Assembly: GCA_021156265.1 (NCBI GenBank)
Contig: JAJNBR010000067.1
Coordinates: 1 to 24,144 of the forward strand
DNA length: 24,144 bases
Direction: 5' to 3'
Source: Flavipsychrobacter sp.
GTDB lineage: Bacteria; Bacteroidota; Bacteroidia; Chitinophagales; Chitinophagaceae
The first letter of the stretch is position 1; each line of letters starts with the position of its first letter. This document shows, piece after piece, positions 7,295 through 14,648 of the stretch. The notes beneath the pieces are model-generated. The model saw nothing but the letters and a program-made list of their open reading frames with translations, ran no database searches and had not been told where the DNA came from. Both the position numbers and the translations under genes were made by a program.

Positions 7295-8482
7295 TTACTT
7301 GATGATCTCAGTAACCTGACCGGCACCTACTGTACGGCCACCTTCGCGGATCGCGAATTTCAGACCTTTCTCCATCGCGATTGGAGCGATGAGTTTTACA
7401 TGTAGGTTCACGTTATCGCCAGGCATTACCATTTCCACACCTTCAGGCAGAGAGCACTCACCTGTTACGTCGGTAGTACGGAAATAGAACTGAGGACGGT
7501 ATTTGTTGAAGAATGGAGTGTGACGTCCACCTTCTTCTTTGCTCAGTACGTAAACTTCGCCTTTGAATTCAGTATGCGGAGTGATGCTTTTAGGAGCGCA
7601 GATAACCATACCACGACGGATATCTTTCTTTTCAATACCGCGGAGCAGGATACCGGCGTTATCACCAGCCTGACCTTGATCCAGAAGTTTTTTGAACATC
7701 TCAACACCAGTACATGTAGAAGTCAGAGGAGAGTCATTGAAACCAACGATCTCAACGTTCTCACCAACCTTGATGATACCACGCTCGATACGACCAGTAG
7801 CAACTGTACCGCGACCAGTGATCGTGAATACGTCTTCTACAGACATCAGGAATGGTTGATCGATCGGACGAGGAGGCAGAGGAATGTAAGTATCAACAGC
7901 TTCCATCAGCTCTTCTACAGCTTTCACCCACTGCTCTTCACCAGCCAGTGCGCCTGTAGCAGAACCTTTGATGATCGGTGTGTTGTCACCATCATATTCG
8001 TATTTGCTCAGCAGTTCGCGAATTTCCATTTCAACCAGGTCAAGGATCTCAGCATCATCAACCAGGTCAACTTTATTCATGAACACAACGATACGTGGAA
8101 CGCCTACCTGGCGAGCCAGCAGGATGTGCTCTTTAGTTTGAGGCATAGGACCATCTGTAGCAGCCACCACCAGGATAGCACCGTCCATCTGGGCAGCACC
8201 AGTGATCATGTTCTTCACATAGTCAGCGTGACCTGGACAGTCAACGTGAGCATAGTGACGGTTTGCAGTCTGATACTCTACGTGAGCTGTGTTGATGGTG
8301 ATACCACGTTCTTTTTCCTCTGGAGCCGCATCGATCTCATCATAGCCTTTTTTCTCAGCCCATCCTTTGTTTGACAGGATAGACGTGATAGCTGCAGTCA
8401 AAGTGGTTTTACCATGGTCAACGTGGCCGATGGTACCGATGTTTACGTGGGGTTTTTCCCGCTTAAAGGTCTCTTTTGCCAT
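7295..8482 (-). CDS. tuf: Translation elongation factor Tu
   Basis: EF-Tu delivers aminoacyl-tRNA to the ribosomal A site in a GTP-dependent way. The 395-residue protein has all GTPase motifs: G1 GHVDHGKT (residues 19-26), the switch I segment RGITINTAHVEY, G3 DCPGH, G4 NKVD and G5 GSATGAL, where many bacteria have GSAL. Domains II and III follow, ending with GRTVGAGQVTEIIK. Length and start (MAKETFKREKPHVNIGTIGH) fit the family. It lies directly after four tRNA genes, the order known from E. coli tufB. The leader before the ATG is A-rich without a Shine-Dalgarno sequence. Confidence 0.98.
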   Translation of the reverse strand: MAKETFKREKPHVNIGTIGHVDHGKTTLTAAITSILSNKGWAEKKGYDEIDAAPEEKERGITINTAHVEYQTANRHYAHVDCPGHADYVKNMITGAAQMDGAILVVAATDGPMPQTKEHILLARQVGVPRIVVFMNKVDLVDDAEILDLVEMEIRELLSKYEYDGDNTPIIKGSATGALAGEEQWVKAVEELMEAVDTYIPLPPRPIDQPFLMSVEDVFTITGRGTVATGRIERGIIKVGENVEIVGFNDSPLTSTCTGVEMFKKLLDQGQAGDNAGILLRGIEKKDIRRGMVICAPKSITPHTEFKGEVYVLSKEEGGRHTPFFNKYRPQFYFRTTDVTGECSLPEGVEMVMPGDNVNLHVKLIAPIAMEKGLKFAIREGGRTVGAGQVTEIIK

Positions 8483-8600
8483 TGTTATTTTTTTTAAGAG
8501 AGTTGTTTAATTGTTTGTTTCTACTTTATGTTCAAGGCTATTTTACAAACCCGAAATTACCACACTATGCTGTCACAGCCACACTCTTTGCCACTTTCAG

Positions 8601-8672
<72 letters not shown>

Positions 8673-8749
8673 TTAAAGAACTGCCTATCAACACTTTTAG
8701 TTTTCACCCGGCACACTTTGTTGCCTGGAGAAAACTTCTCTTTTCTATG

Positions 8750-8822
8750 AGCGGGAGACGAGGCTCGAACCCGCGACCTACAGCTTGGAAGGCTGTCGCT
8801 CTACCAACTGAGCTACTCCCGC
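8750..8822 (-). tRNA. tRNA-Gly (TCC anticodon)
   Basis: Acceptor GCGGGAG pairs imperfectly with CTCCCGC. The anticodon stem ACAGC/GCTGT carries the loop CTTCCAA, giving anticodon TCC. The T-loop is GGTTCGAGCC. CCA is not encoded. It is the third tRNA of the operon. Confidence 0.95.
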
Positions 8823-8827
8823 TTGTA

Positions 8828-8893
8828 AGTTGACAATTTAGCAGTTAACAGTAAGCAGTAACCTGCAATACCGTTGACTGAAAACTGTCAACT
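8828..8893. repeat. Inverted repeat in the tRNA-Gly/tRNA-Tyr spacer
   Basis: AGTTGACA (8828-8835) and TGTCAACT (8886-8893) are perfect 8-bp inverted repeats. The 50 bases between them contain further CAGTTAAC/GTTGACTG-like and AGTAAGCAGTAA repeats. The element fills nearly the whole 79-base spacer. It could fold in the tRNA precursor and guide processing, or be a remnant of a small dispersed repeat. Confidence 0.5.
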
Positions 8894-8901
8894 AAACAAT
8901 G

Positions 8902-8984
8902 TGGGCAGAGAAGGATTCGAACCTCCGAAGTCGAAAGACAGCAGATTTACAGTCTGCCCTCGTTGGCCGCTTGAGTATCTGCCC
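8902..8984 (-). tRNA. tRNA-Tyr (GTA anticodon)
   Basis: This is a type II tRNA with a long variable arm (83 bases). Acceptor GGGCAGA pairs with TCTGCCC, and the discriminator is A. The anticodon stem GCAGA/TCTGC carries the loop CTGTAAA, giving anticodon GTA. The T-loop is GGTTCGAATCC. CCA is not encoded. Confidence 0.96.
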
Positions 8985-9057
8985 AGGCCTTAAATGAAAA
9001 ATGGAAATGCAAAAAATAAAAATGTATATTTCTACATGTTCATGCTTCACTTTTCTG

Positions 9058-9130
9058 AGCCGCTTGCCGGAATCGAACCAGCGACCTACTGATTACAAAT
9101 CAGTTGCTCTACCATCTGAGCTAAAGCGGC
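9058..9130 (-). tRNA. tRNA-Thr (TGT anticodon)
   Basis: Acceptor GCCGCTT pairs with AAGCGGC. The D-arm is AGCTCAGATGGTAGAGC. The anticodon stem ACTGA/TCAGT carries the loop TTTGTAA, so the anticodon is TGT. The T-arm contains GGTTCGATTCC. CCA is not encoded. It is the first gene of the tRNA-tuf operon, 42 bases after the -7 box. Confidence 0.96.
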
Positions 9131-9171
9131 TTTTTTTTGTTAAGAACTTACCCGCCTTGAAAACGGGATTG

Positions 9172-9202
9172 CAAAAGTAGGCAACAAAATGATTTTTGCA
9201 AA
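9172..9202 (-). promoter_or_regulatory. Strong promoter of the tRNA-tuf operon
   Basis: On the minus strand, TTTG (9199-9202) is followed by 19 bases and TACTTTTG (9172-9179). This is an exact match to both Bacteroidota elements with consensus spacing. Transcription would start about 35 bases before tRNA-Thr(TGT). Confidence 0.8.
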
Positions 9203-9227
9203 TTTTTTTGAGCAGGTTCAAAAAAAT
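9202..9227. repeat. Perfect 10-bp dyad at the tRNA-tuf promoter -33 region
   Basis: ATTTTTTTGA (9202-9211) and TCAAAAAAAT (9218-9227) are perfect inverted repeats separated by GCAGGT. The dyad abuts the -33 box by one shared base. It may bind a regulator, act as an A/T-rich UP-like element, or help end the lipoprotein transcript. AGCAGG (9211-9216) also pairs with CCTGCT (9233-9238). Confidence 0.5.
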
Positions 9228-9265
9228 GTAATCCTGCTACTTGCGACACGCCACACACATTGAAG

Positions 9266-9288
9266 AAAAAAATCTTAGCCAACCGCTA
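9266..9288 (-). terminator. Possible weak terminator of the EGF-like lipoprotein gene
   Basis: On the minus strand TAGC-GGTTG-GCTA forms a 4-bp stem that includes the TAG stop codon. AGATTTTTTTC follows. The stem is too short to be convincing alone. Confidence 0.3.
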
Positions 9289-9786
9289 CTTTGTCCACTT
9301 GAAAACCACGCTCAAAACAGTGTCTTTATACTTGAACGAATACAGCCCCGTCACGATGCCATTGTTCATTCGGCCCTCACCGCCGCGGATGATGATCGAG
9401 CTATCGGTACGCATCAGCTGATTGGCTCTGAAAGAGAATTCATATAGGGATTGTCTTTTACAGATAACCCCATCAAGCGAATCGTGCAAACCGGTTATAA
9501 AAAAACTATCTGCCGATCCGGTGATATTGATATTGTATTTAAATCGCGCGTCGCCGGTATCCCGTACAAAAGCTTCGTCAGTATGCCAGACACCCGCGAA
9601 TTTTTCAAACCATCCAGTGTCACAATAGGAGCCTTCATAGCCTGAAGGACAAGCACATTGCCCATCTACACACACACCTTTGTTGAAACAAATAACCTTA
9701 CCGCACTTGTCCTTAATGCAGGAACCGGAGGCCAGAACAAAAACCAGCGCAACTATTTTACAGGCTATTTGAAGCGGATTCTTCAT
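9286..9786 (-). CDS. Small predicted lipoprotein with an EGF-like domain
   Basis: The 166-residue protein starts with a hydrophobic signal segment ending VLASGSC, a loose lipobox, so Cys23-24 would be lipidated. A Cys-rich module follows (CGKVICFNKG... CACPSGYEGSYC, residues ~28-56). Its spacing and GYEGSYC ending are typical of an EGF-like domain. The remaining ~110 residues look beta-rich with no recognised motif (GVWHTDEAF; TGLYSFKYKDTVLSVVFKW), similar in feel to small lipocalin-like Bacteroidota lipoproteins. It is probably anchored in a membrane facing the periplasm or cell surface. The gene stands alone, divergent from the next secreted-protein gene and upstream of the tRNA cluster promoter. 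Function is unknown. Confidence 0.75.
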   Translation of the reverse strand: MKNPLQIACKIVALVFVLASGSCIKDKCGKVICFNKGVCVDGQCACPSGYEGSYCDTGWFEKFAGVWHTDEAFVRDTGDARFKYNINITGSADSFFITGLHDSLDGVICKRQSLYEFSFRANQLMRTDSSIIIRGGEGRMNNGIVTGLYSFKYKDTVLSVVFKWTK

Positions 9787-10119
9787 TTTCCCGGCAATGT
9801 TAGGAAATGTTCCAAAAACACAGGCATGAATTAATTAGAAACGAACCGCCAGCTGAATTTGTTGTCATTTGTTGTCGTTTTTGTGCGCACATCCTATATT
9901 CCCCGTCAACACGGCATGTACGCTATAAAAATGGGCATTCCTTCAATAAATAGCAAAATTACTACTTTTATTAAAATATTCAAAATCGAACAAAGATCGA
10001 ATGGCAAAATCAGTCGAAAAACAGGTCAAATTATTTTATTTTTTAATCAGATTAAACCGTTTTAATGTCCGGTTTTGTTAACATTTTCGTAATTTTAGTG
10101 ACCTAATATCTTGCTATAA
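9787..10119. other. AT-rich divergent intergenic region
   Basis: This 333-base gap separates the lipoprotein gene (minus) from the first T9SS cargo gene (plus). It holds a 10-base tandem repeat (TTTGTTGTCA/TTTGTTGTCG, 9858-9877) and an inverted repeat AAACCG (10054-10059)/CGGTTT (10070-10075), which would suit an operator. Only partial promoter matches are seen, such as TAATTTTA at 10090-10097 with TTTG too close upstream. No credible coding sequence or RNA gene was recognised. Confidence 0.5.
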
Positions 10120-12744
10120 ATGCGGCGACATTTATTACTATACCTATTGTTACTGTTTCCGCTTTGCTTAAAGGCGCAGACGTATCATTTGATTACGCAA
10201 ACGAACGGTACGCAAACCTTTCCCAATAATACGGCAACGGTTTCGCCGGTGAACGGCGCGTGCCCTACTACACCTGTTCCTTCGGTTTGCGGCATAACCG
10301 GGTACGCGATCGGTTGTGGAACAAACAATGGTTTCGACTATAGCTTTGTCAACCCGATAAGCCATGTGAGAATACGCGCAGTGGGCATAGACCAGGGCGA
10401 GTTCCTTGTGCTCACACTTAATAACAGCAAGTATATGATCAACCTTGCAGAGCTAAGTTCGTGCCCTGCAAATTGTTCTTTACCCATATCCTACACGATC
10501 CAGAATGGAGAGGTTGGCTCGACTGTCCCTTCCGGCGGCAACGGTGAAGGGGTAACGGTCGACGTAATTCCCGGGTTCCAGATCTATGAAATAGACATAT
10601 CAAATAACAACCTGCAACAGGGCCTTGGCGGATTCGTTTACCAACTTGAAGTGGTAAACGATACCTGCGGTGCAAATACGTTGGTAGCAACTGCTAACAG
10701 CCCCTGCGTGGGGCAGTCGCTGAATTTTTCTGCTACCAACGCGCCTGCCGGTGTTACTGCTTATAACTGGTCAGGACCGCTTAGCTTCTCTTCCAGCCAG
10801 CAGAATCCTGCAATTGCCAATGCAACACAAGCGCACACGGCATCGCCCTATTACGTAACAGCTACCCGGGGTGCATGCAATTACACCAAAGAAGTGAAAG
10901 TTGTCGTTAAGGGCAATCCTACAGTAACTACGGTTTCGTCCTCACCTGCGGCACCCTGCCCGGGGCAGAACGTCAGCCTTCAAGCTACTGCGGACTCTGC
11001 GGGATCTACCTATGCCTGGACAGGACCCAACAGTTATAGCTCTAACCAACAAAACCCAACCGTAACAAATACAAGTTTTCAGAGCCAGGGAACATACACC
11101 GTAGTTGCCACTAAAAATGGCTGTGCGTCTGCTCCAGCAAGCACAACAGTAACACTGGCTCCCCTCGGTGTGACACCTACTGCGTCAAATGATGGTCCGG
11201 TTTGTCCGGGCAAAACGGTTAACCTGTATGCCAGCGCCGTACCCGATCCTAATGCCACCTACCTCTGGATCGGCCCTAATAGCTTTTCCACAACGACAAA
11301 AGACCCGGTACTGACGAATGTCGCGTATACGGATTCAGGTAAATATTATGTTGTGTCTGTTAGCAATGGCTGCCAGTCGCCGCCGGACAGTACAACCGTT
11401 GTAATAGCACCCCTTGCCCAGACCCCGGAGGCGGATAGCGCCATTGTGGTTTGCCCCGGCACGCCACTCGATCTGAAGGCTAGTACAATAGCCGGAGCAA
11501 CCTACAGCTGGACCGGGCCGATCTTCCCAACCCCGTCGCCAATGCAGAACCCATCGGTGCCGAATGCCCATGCCGGATTTGCAGGTAAGTATTTTGTAAC
11601 TGCTACCGACACGGCCAATGTGCAATACCCGACTATCCCTAATGCAACAAGCATTCTTGCCGGCAAATACTATGTACGCGCAAATGTGGGTGGCTGTATT
11701 TCTTTGGCTGACACCACCATAGTAGTAGTGGAGATTACAACGCCTACTCCTGAAGCCGGAAGTAATGGTCCTGTTTGTGAAGGAACAGACCTGCAGCTCA
11801 CCGCTTCAGCCATAGCCAATGCCAGCTACAAATGGAAAGGCCCGGATAATTACAGTTCCACCGCGCAAAACCCGGCCAGGCCGGGCGCCCAGCCTGCCAT
11901 AAGCGGCAGTTACATAGTAGAAGCTAATGTGGACGGCTGCATTTCTATACCCGATACTGTAACAGTAACCGTAAAGCCTGCACCTACCGTGGCTATACAG
12001 GGAGATACGCTGCTATGCGAAAGCGAAACGCTAAATCTTACAGCGTTAAGCCCCCAGGAACCGGTCTCTTATCAATGGACCTTACCGAACGGTACCGCCT
12101 TCATAGAAAAAAACCTTTCTGTAGCAGGTGTTGATGCCGGCGCTTCAGGAAAATATTCTGTATATGTGAACCATGACGGCTGTCAGTCGTTGACCCCCGG
12201 CGTGATAGACGTTCGGGTCAAACCGCTGCCTGCCATACCAACTGCCAGCAATAACAGCAGTACAAAAGACAGCGCGCGTAAGATCGGCCAGGAAATAAAA
12301 CTGTTTGGAAATAATACAACAACGGGCGTGACTTATTCATGGACCGGCCCTAACGGTTTCACCTCGAATGCGCAAAACCCGGTGATCAAAGATATCAGCA
12401 AACTGTACGAGGGAAAATATACACTTACAACGATGCTTGATGGCTGCGCGACTGAAGTAAGCACCGAGGTATTTGTTTCTAACCGGAATTTTGTGATCCT
12501 GTATCCTAATCCTAATGATGGAATATTTACCCTGAAAGCAAGCCTGGGAAAAGACCAGGTGGCGGATCTGTTCATTGTGAACGCAGTGGGCCAGATCGTG
12601 TATAGAGATAAAGTGGAAGTAAAAGGCAAGCTATTGCTGAAGGAGTTCTCATTAGGCGCCAACCTGAGCAACGGCGTTTACCTGCTGCATATCCCGCTTG
12701 AAAAAGATGATGACATCGATCTTCGCTTTGTTATTAAGCGCTAG
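10120..12744 (+). CDS. T9SS-secreted multi-Ig/PKD-like repeat protein
   Basis: The 874-residue protein has a signal peptide ending LKAQ (residues 1-20). Residues ~21-180 form a Cys-containing N-terminal domain shared with the next gene. About seven tandem Ig/PKD-like repeats of ~82 residues follow (~185-785). Each has a C-(P/E)G motif, a Y.W.GP core, a QNP turn and a final G.Y.V...GC. The fourth repeat is about 30 residues too long and the seventh lacks its first Cys. The last ~80 residues are a type A T9SS sorting domain (YPNPNDGIFTL ... LSNGVYLLHI). It should cross the outer membrane by T9SS and be cleaved and anchored by PorU. An adhesin or matrix role is likely but not shown. It is 46 bases before its paralogue. 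Confidence 0.85.
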   Translation: MRRHLLLYLLLLFPLCLKAQTYHLITQTNGTQTFPNNTATVSPVNGACPTTPVPSVCGITGYAIGCGTNNGFDYSFVNPISHVRIRAVGIDQGEFLVLTLNNSKYMINLAELSSCPANCSLPISYTIQNGEVGSTVPSGGNGEGVTVDVIPGFQIYEIDISNNNLQQGLGGFVYQLEVVNDTCGANTLVATANSPCVGQSLNFSATNAPAGVTAYNWSGPLSFSSSQQNPAIANATQAHTASPYYVTATRGACNYTKEVKVVVKGNPTVTTVSSSPAAPCPGQNVSLQATADSAGSTYAWTGPNSYSSNQQNPTVTNTSFQSQGTYTVVATKNGCASAPASTTVTLAPLGVTPTASNDGPVCPGKTVNLYASAVPDPNATYLWIGPNSFSTTTKDPVLTNVAYTDSGKYYVVSVSNGCQSPPDSTTVVIAPLAQTPEADSAIVVCPGTPLDLKASTIAGATYSWTGPIFPTPSPMQNPSVPNAHAGFAGKYFVTATDTANVQYPTIPNATSILAGKYYVRANVGGCISLADTTIVVVEITTPTPEAGSNGPVCEGTDLQLTASAIANASYKWKGPDNYSSTAQNPARPGAQPAISGSYIVEANVDGCISIPDTVTVTVKPAPTVAIQGDTLLCESETLNLTALSPQEPVSYQWTLPNGTAFIEKNLSVAGVDAGASGKYSVYVNHDGCQSLTPGVIDVRVKPLPAIPTASNNSSTKDSARKIGQEIKLFGNNTTTGVTYSWTGPNGFTSNAQNPVIKDISKLYEGKYTLTTMLDGCATEVSTEVFVSNRNFVILYPNPNDGIFTLKASLGKDQVADLFIVNAVGQIVYRDKVEVKGKLLLKEFSLGANLSNGVYLLHIPLEKDDDIDLRFVIKR

Positions 12745-12790
12745 CGAAATTTAAAATTTAAATCAGGCGAAACTGCCTGCACCAGGTTAG

Positions 12791-14647
12791 ATGAAAGGAT
12801 TTTTACGCGTTGCTATTTTATTGCTGCTCCCTTTAGTATCCGGAGCTCAGACCTACTACCCGATAAAACACGGTCCGGGAACGCAGATTATAGGCGTTAA
12901 TCCCGTAACCGTTTCCGGCGGGGGGGTTGTCTTGACCGGCGTTGGCACTGTATGTGGCGAAGGCCCATATGAGGTCGGCGTTATACCCCCCCAGCCAGCA
13001 CCACCAGATTTCAAAACTCACTTTCAGTACGATTTCACATATCCTGTAAATGCGATCCGGCTAAGGTTTGTGAATATCGGTGGCGACGATACCGTCAGGA
13101 TCGATATTAATGGCAATTTTTTTCCGGTAAATCCTTCATATATCTCCAACAACCTAACAGCACAAATAGCTTGTATTGGCGAGATAGCTGCCACTTACAA
13201 CGGCTTTTTATGCCCGGCCGTTGTACCTCCCCCGGGGAATAACAACAGCAAAGGGCACCTTGATATCAAACCGGGATTTTCCATTAACCAGCTCCGTGTC
13301 AGTTATACAGGCAACAATGCTATGGGAAATGGCGTAGCCTTTAGCATCTGGTATGTAACAGATCCGCATGTCTATATTAAAGAGCCCTACACGGATACGA
13401 TAGTCTGTGCGGGCGATACATTTAATGTTCCTGTTTTTATTACTGATACATTCGACGCGGGAAATACCTTTACCGTACAGCTTTCTGACAAAGATGGCAG
13501 CTTTGCAAACCCGACAGCAATAGGCACCCGACACGCGCGCACGGGAGGAAATATCAACTGCACCATGCCTGCGAGTATGGCCGATGGTACCGGTTACCGT
13601 TTCCGTGTAATAGCCGACTTACCTGGAGATACCACAGCTGTTAATACGCATCCGCTCCGGCTAACGCACTATCCTACCTTGACCTTGACGAGCAATAGCC
13701 CCGTATGCGAAGGTGATATACTGCGGCTGAACGCTATCACCGCTAACACGAACCTCAAATGGACAGGACCAGCTGGTTTTATCGATTCAGTACCTAATCC
13801 TTCGTTGATCTCGGAGATGAAAAATACCGGAGAGTACAAAGTAACTACGGATAACTACGGATGCACGACCTCTGCGATGACCAATGTGCAGGTGAAACCA
13901 CTACCCGTTATCACGTCTACAGAGAACAACGGGCCAAAATGTGAGAATGAAGAGATAACATTGAAAGCGAAAGCCACCGACACAGCTGCAAAATTTGCAT
14001 GGACAGGCCCCAACGGATTTATTGCCAACGCTGCCTCTCCCCGCATCGCTGACGTACGGCTAAGTGCCGCAGGCACCTATTCTGCAACGGCAACGCTCAA
14101 CGGATGCGCTTCAATTGCTGACACAACGACGCTCGTTGTTTACCCCCGTCCGCCTGTGCCGGTTATAACTGTGAATAGCCCGGTAAAACCTGCCGACAGC
14201 CTTGTATTTCATGCGAACGGAGGACCTGATGCAACGTATCAATGGAGCGGACCCGGTGGCTTCAACAGCACTGAGCAAAACCCCGTAATACGATTGGTGG
14301 ACGGTGATGATGAGGGTACTTATACAGTAGTTGCTACCATAGGCAGCTGCACTTCGACTAGCACTGCATTGGTTGATGTATTAAAAGCTTCGGTAAGTTA
14401 CAACCTTACACCAAATCCCTCACGAGGCGACATTCACATACATGGAAATTACCTTGTCAACAAGACAATACCGTTTGTGATCGTAAGCAGTACTGGGCAG
14501 ACAGTTTACCAGGGAGAAGTTACTACAGAGGACAAGTTCCTCGACATCAATCTGGACGTGAAAGGTCGATTCAGTAACGGATTGTATTTTATTCGCCTCC
14601 GATTGAAAGACGAAACGTTGAAGATACCCTTCGTGATCGGGCAGTAG
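12791..14647 (+). CDS. T9SS-secreted Ig-like repeat protein, paralogue of upstream gene
   Basis: The 618-residue protein has a signal peptide ending SGAQ. Its N-terminal domain (~20-200) aligns in pattern with the upstream protein: TYYPI versus TYHLI, then FDYSF/YDFTYPVNAIRLR and DIKPGFSI versus DVIPGFQI. Residues ~200-300 hold an extra Bacteroidota domain (CAGDTFNVPVFIT ... NTFTVQLSDKDGSF). Three Ig/PKD-like repeats follow (SNSPVCEGD, NNGPKCENE, VNSPVKPAD); the last lacks the first Cys. A T9SS sorting domain (LTPNPSRGDIHI ... FSNGLYFIRL) ends it. Two 7-base homopolymers (G at 12920-12926, C at 12986-12992) lie in the N-terminal coding region. It is probably co-transcribed with the upstream gene. 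Its stop codon is one base from that of convergent pntB. Confidence 0.85.
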   Translation: MKGFLRVAILLLLPLVSGAQTYYPIKHGPGTQIIGVNPVTVSGGGVVLTGVGTVCGEGPYEVGVIPPQPAPPDFKTHFQYDFTYPVNAIRLRFVNIGGDDTVRIDINGNFFPVNPSYISNNLTAQIACIGEIAATYNGFLCPAVVPPPGNNNSKGHLDIKPGFSINQLRVSYTGNNAMGNGVAFSIWYVTDPHVYIKEPYTDTIVCAGDTFNVPVFITDTFDAGNTFTVQLSDKDGSFANPTAIGTRHARTGGNINCTMPASMADGTGYRFRVIADLPGDTTAVNTHPLRLTHYPTLTLTSNSPVCEGDILRLNAITANTNLKWTGPAGFIDSVPNPSLISEMKNTGEYKVTTDNYGCTTSAMTNVQVKPLPVITSTENNGPKCENEEITLKAKATDTAAKFAWTGPNGFIANAASPRIADVRLSAAGTYSATATLNGCASIADTTTLVVYPRPPVPVITVNSPVKPADSLVFHANGGPDATYQWSGPGGFNSTEQNPVIRLVDGDDEGTYTVVATIGSCTSTSTALVDVLKASVSYNLTPNPSRGDIHIHGNYLVNKTIPFVIVSSTGQTVYQGEVTTEDKFLDINLDVKGRFSNGLYFIRLRLKDETLKIPFVIGQ

Positions 14648-14648
14648 T

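Noticed and set aside
7520..8374. 284-codon open frame on the plus strand opposite tuf
   Set aside because: It is antisense to highly conserved EF-Tu, its product is low-complexity and matches no known pattern, and tuf codon bias explains the open frame.
10678..12480. Tandem repeats as a possible CRISPR or DNA-level satellite
   Set aside because: The repetition is at protein level (Ig-like domains of ~82 residues) with diverged DNA; no short identical repeats with spacers occur.
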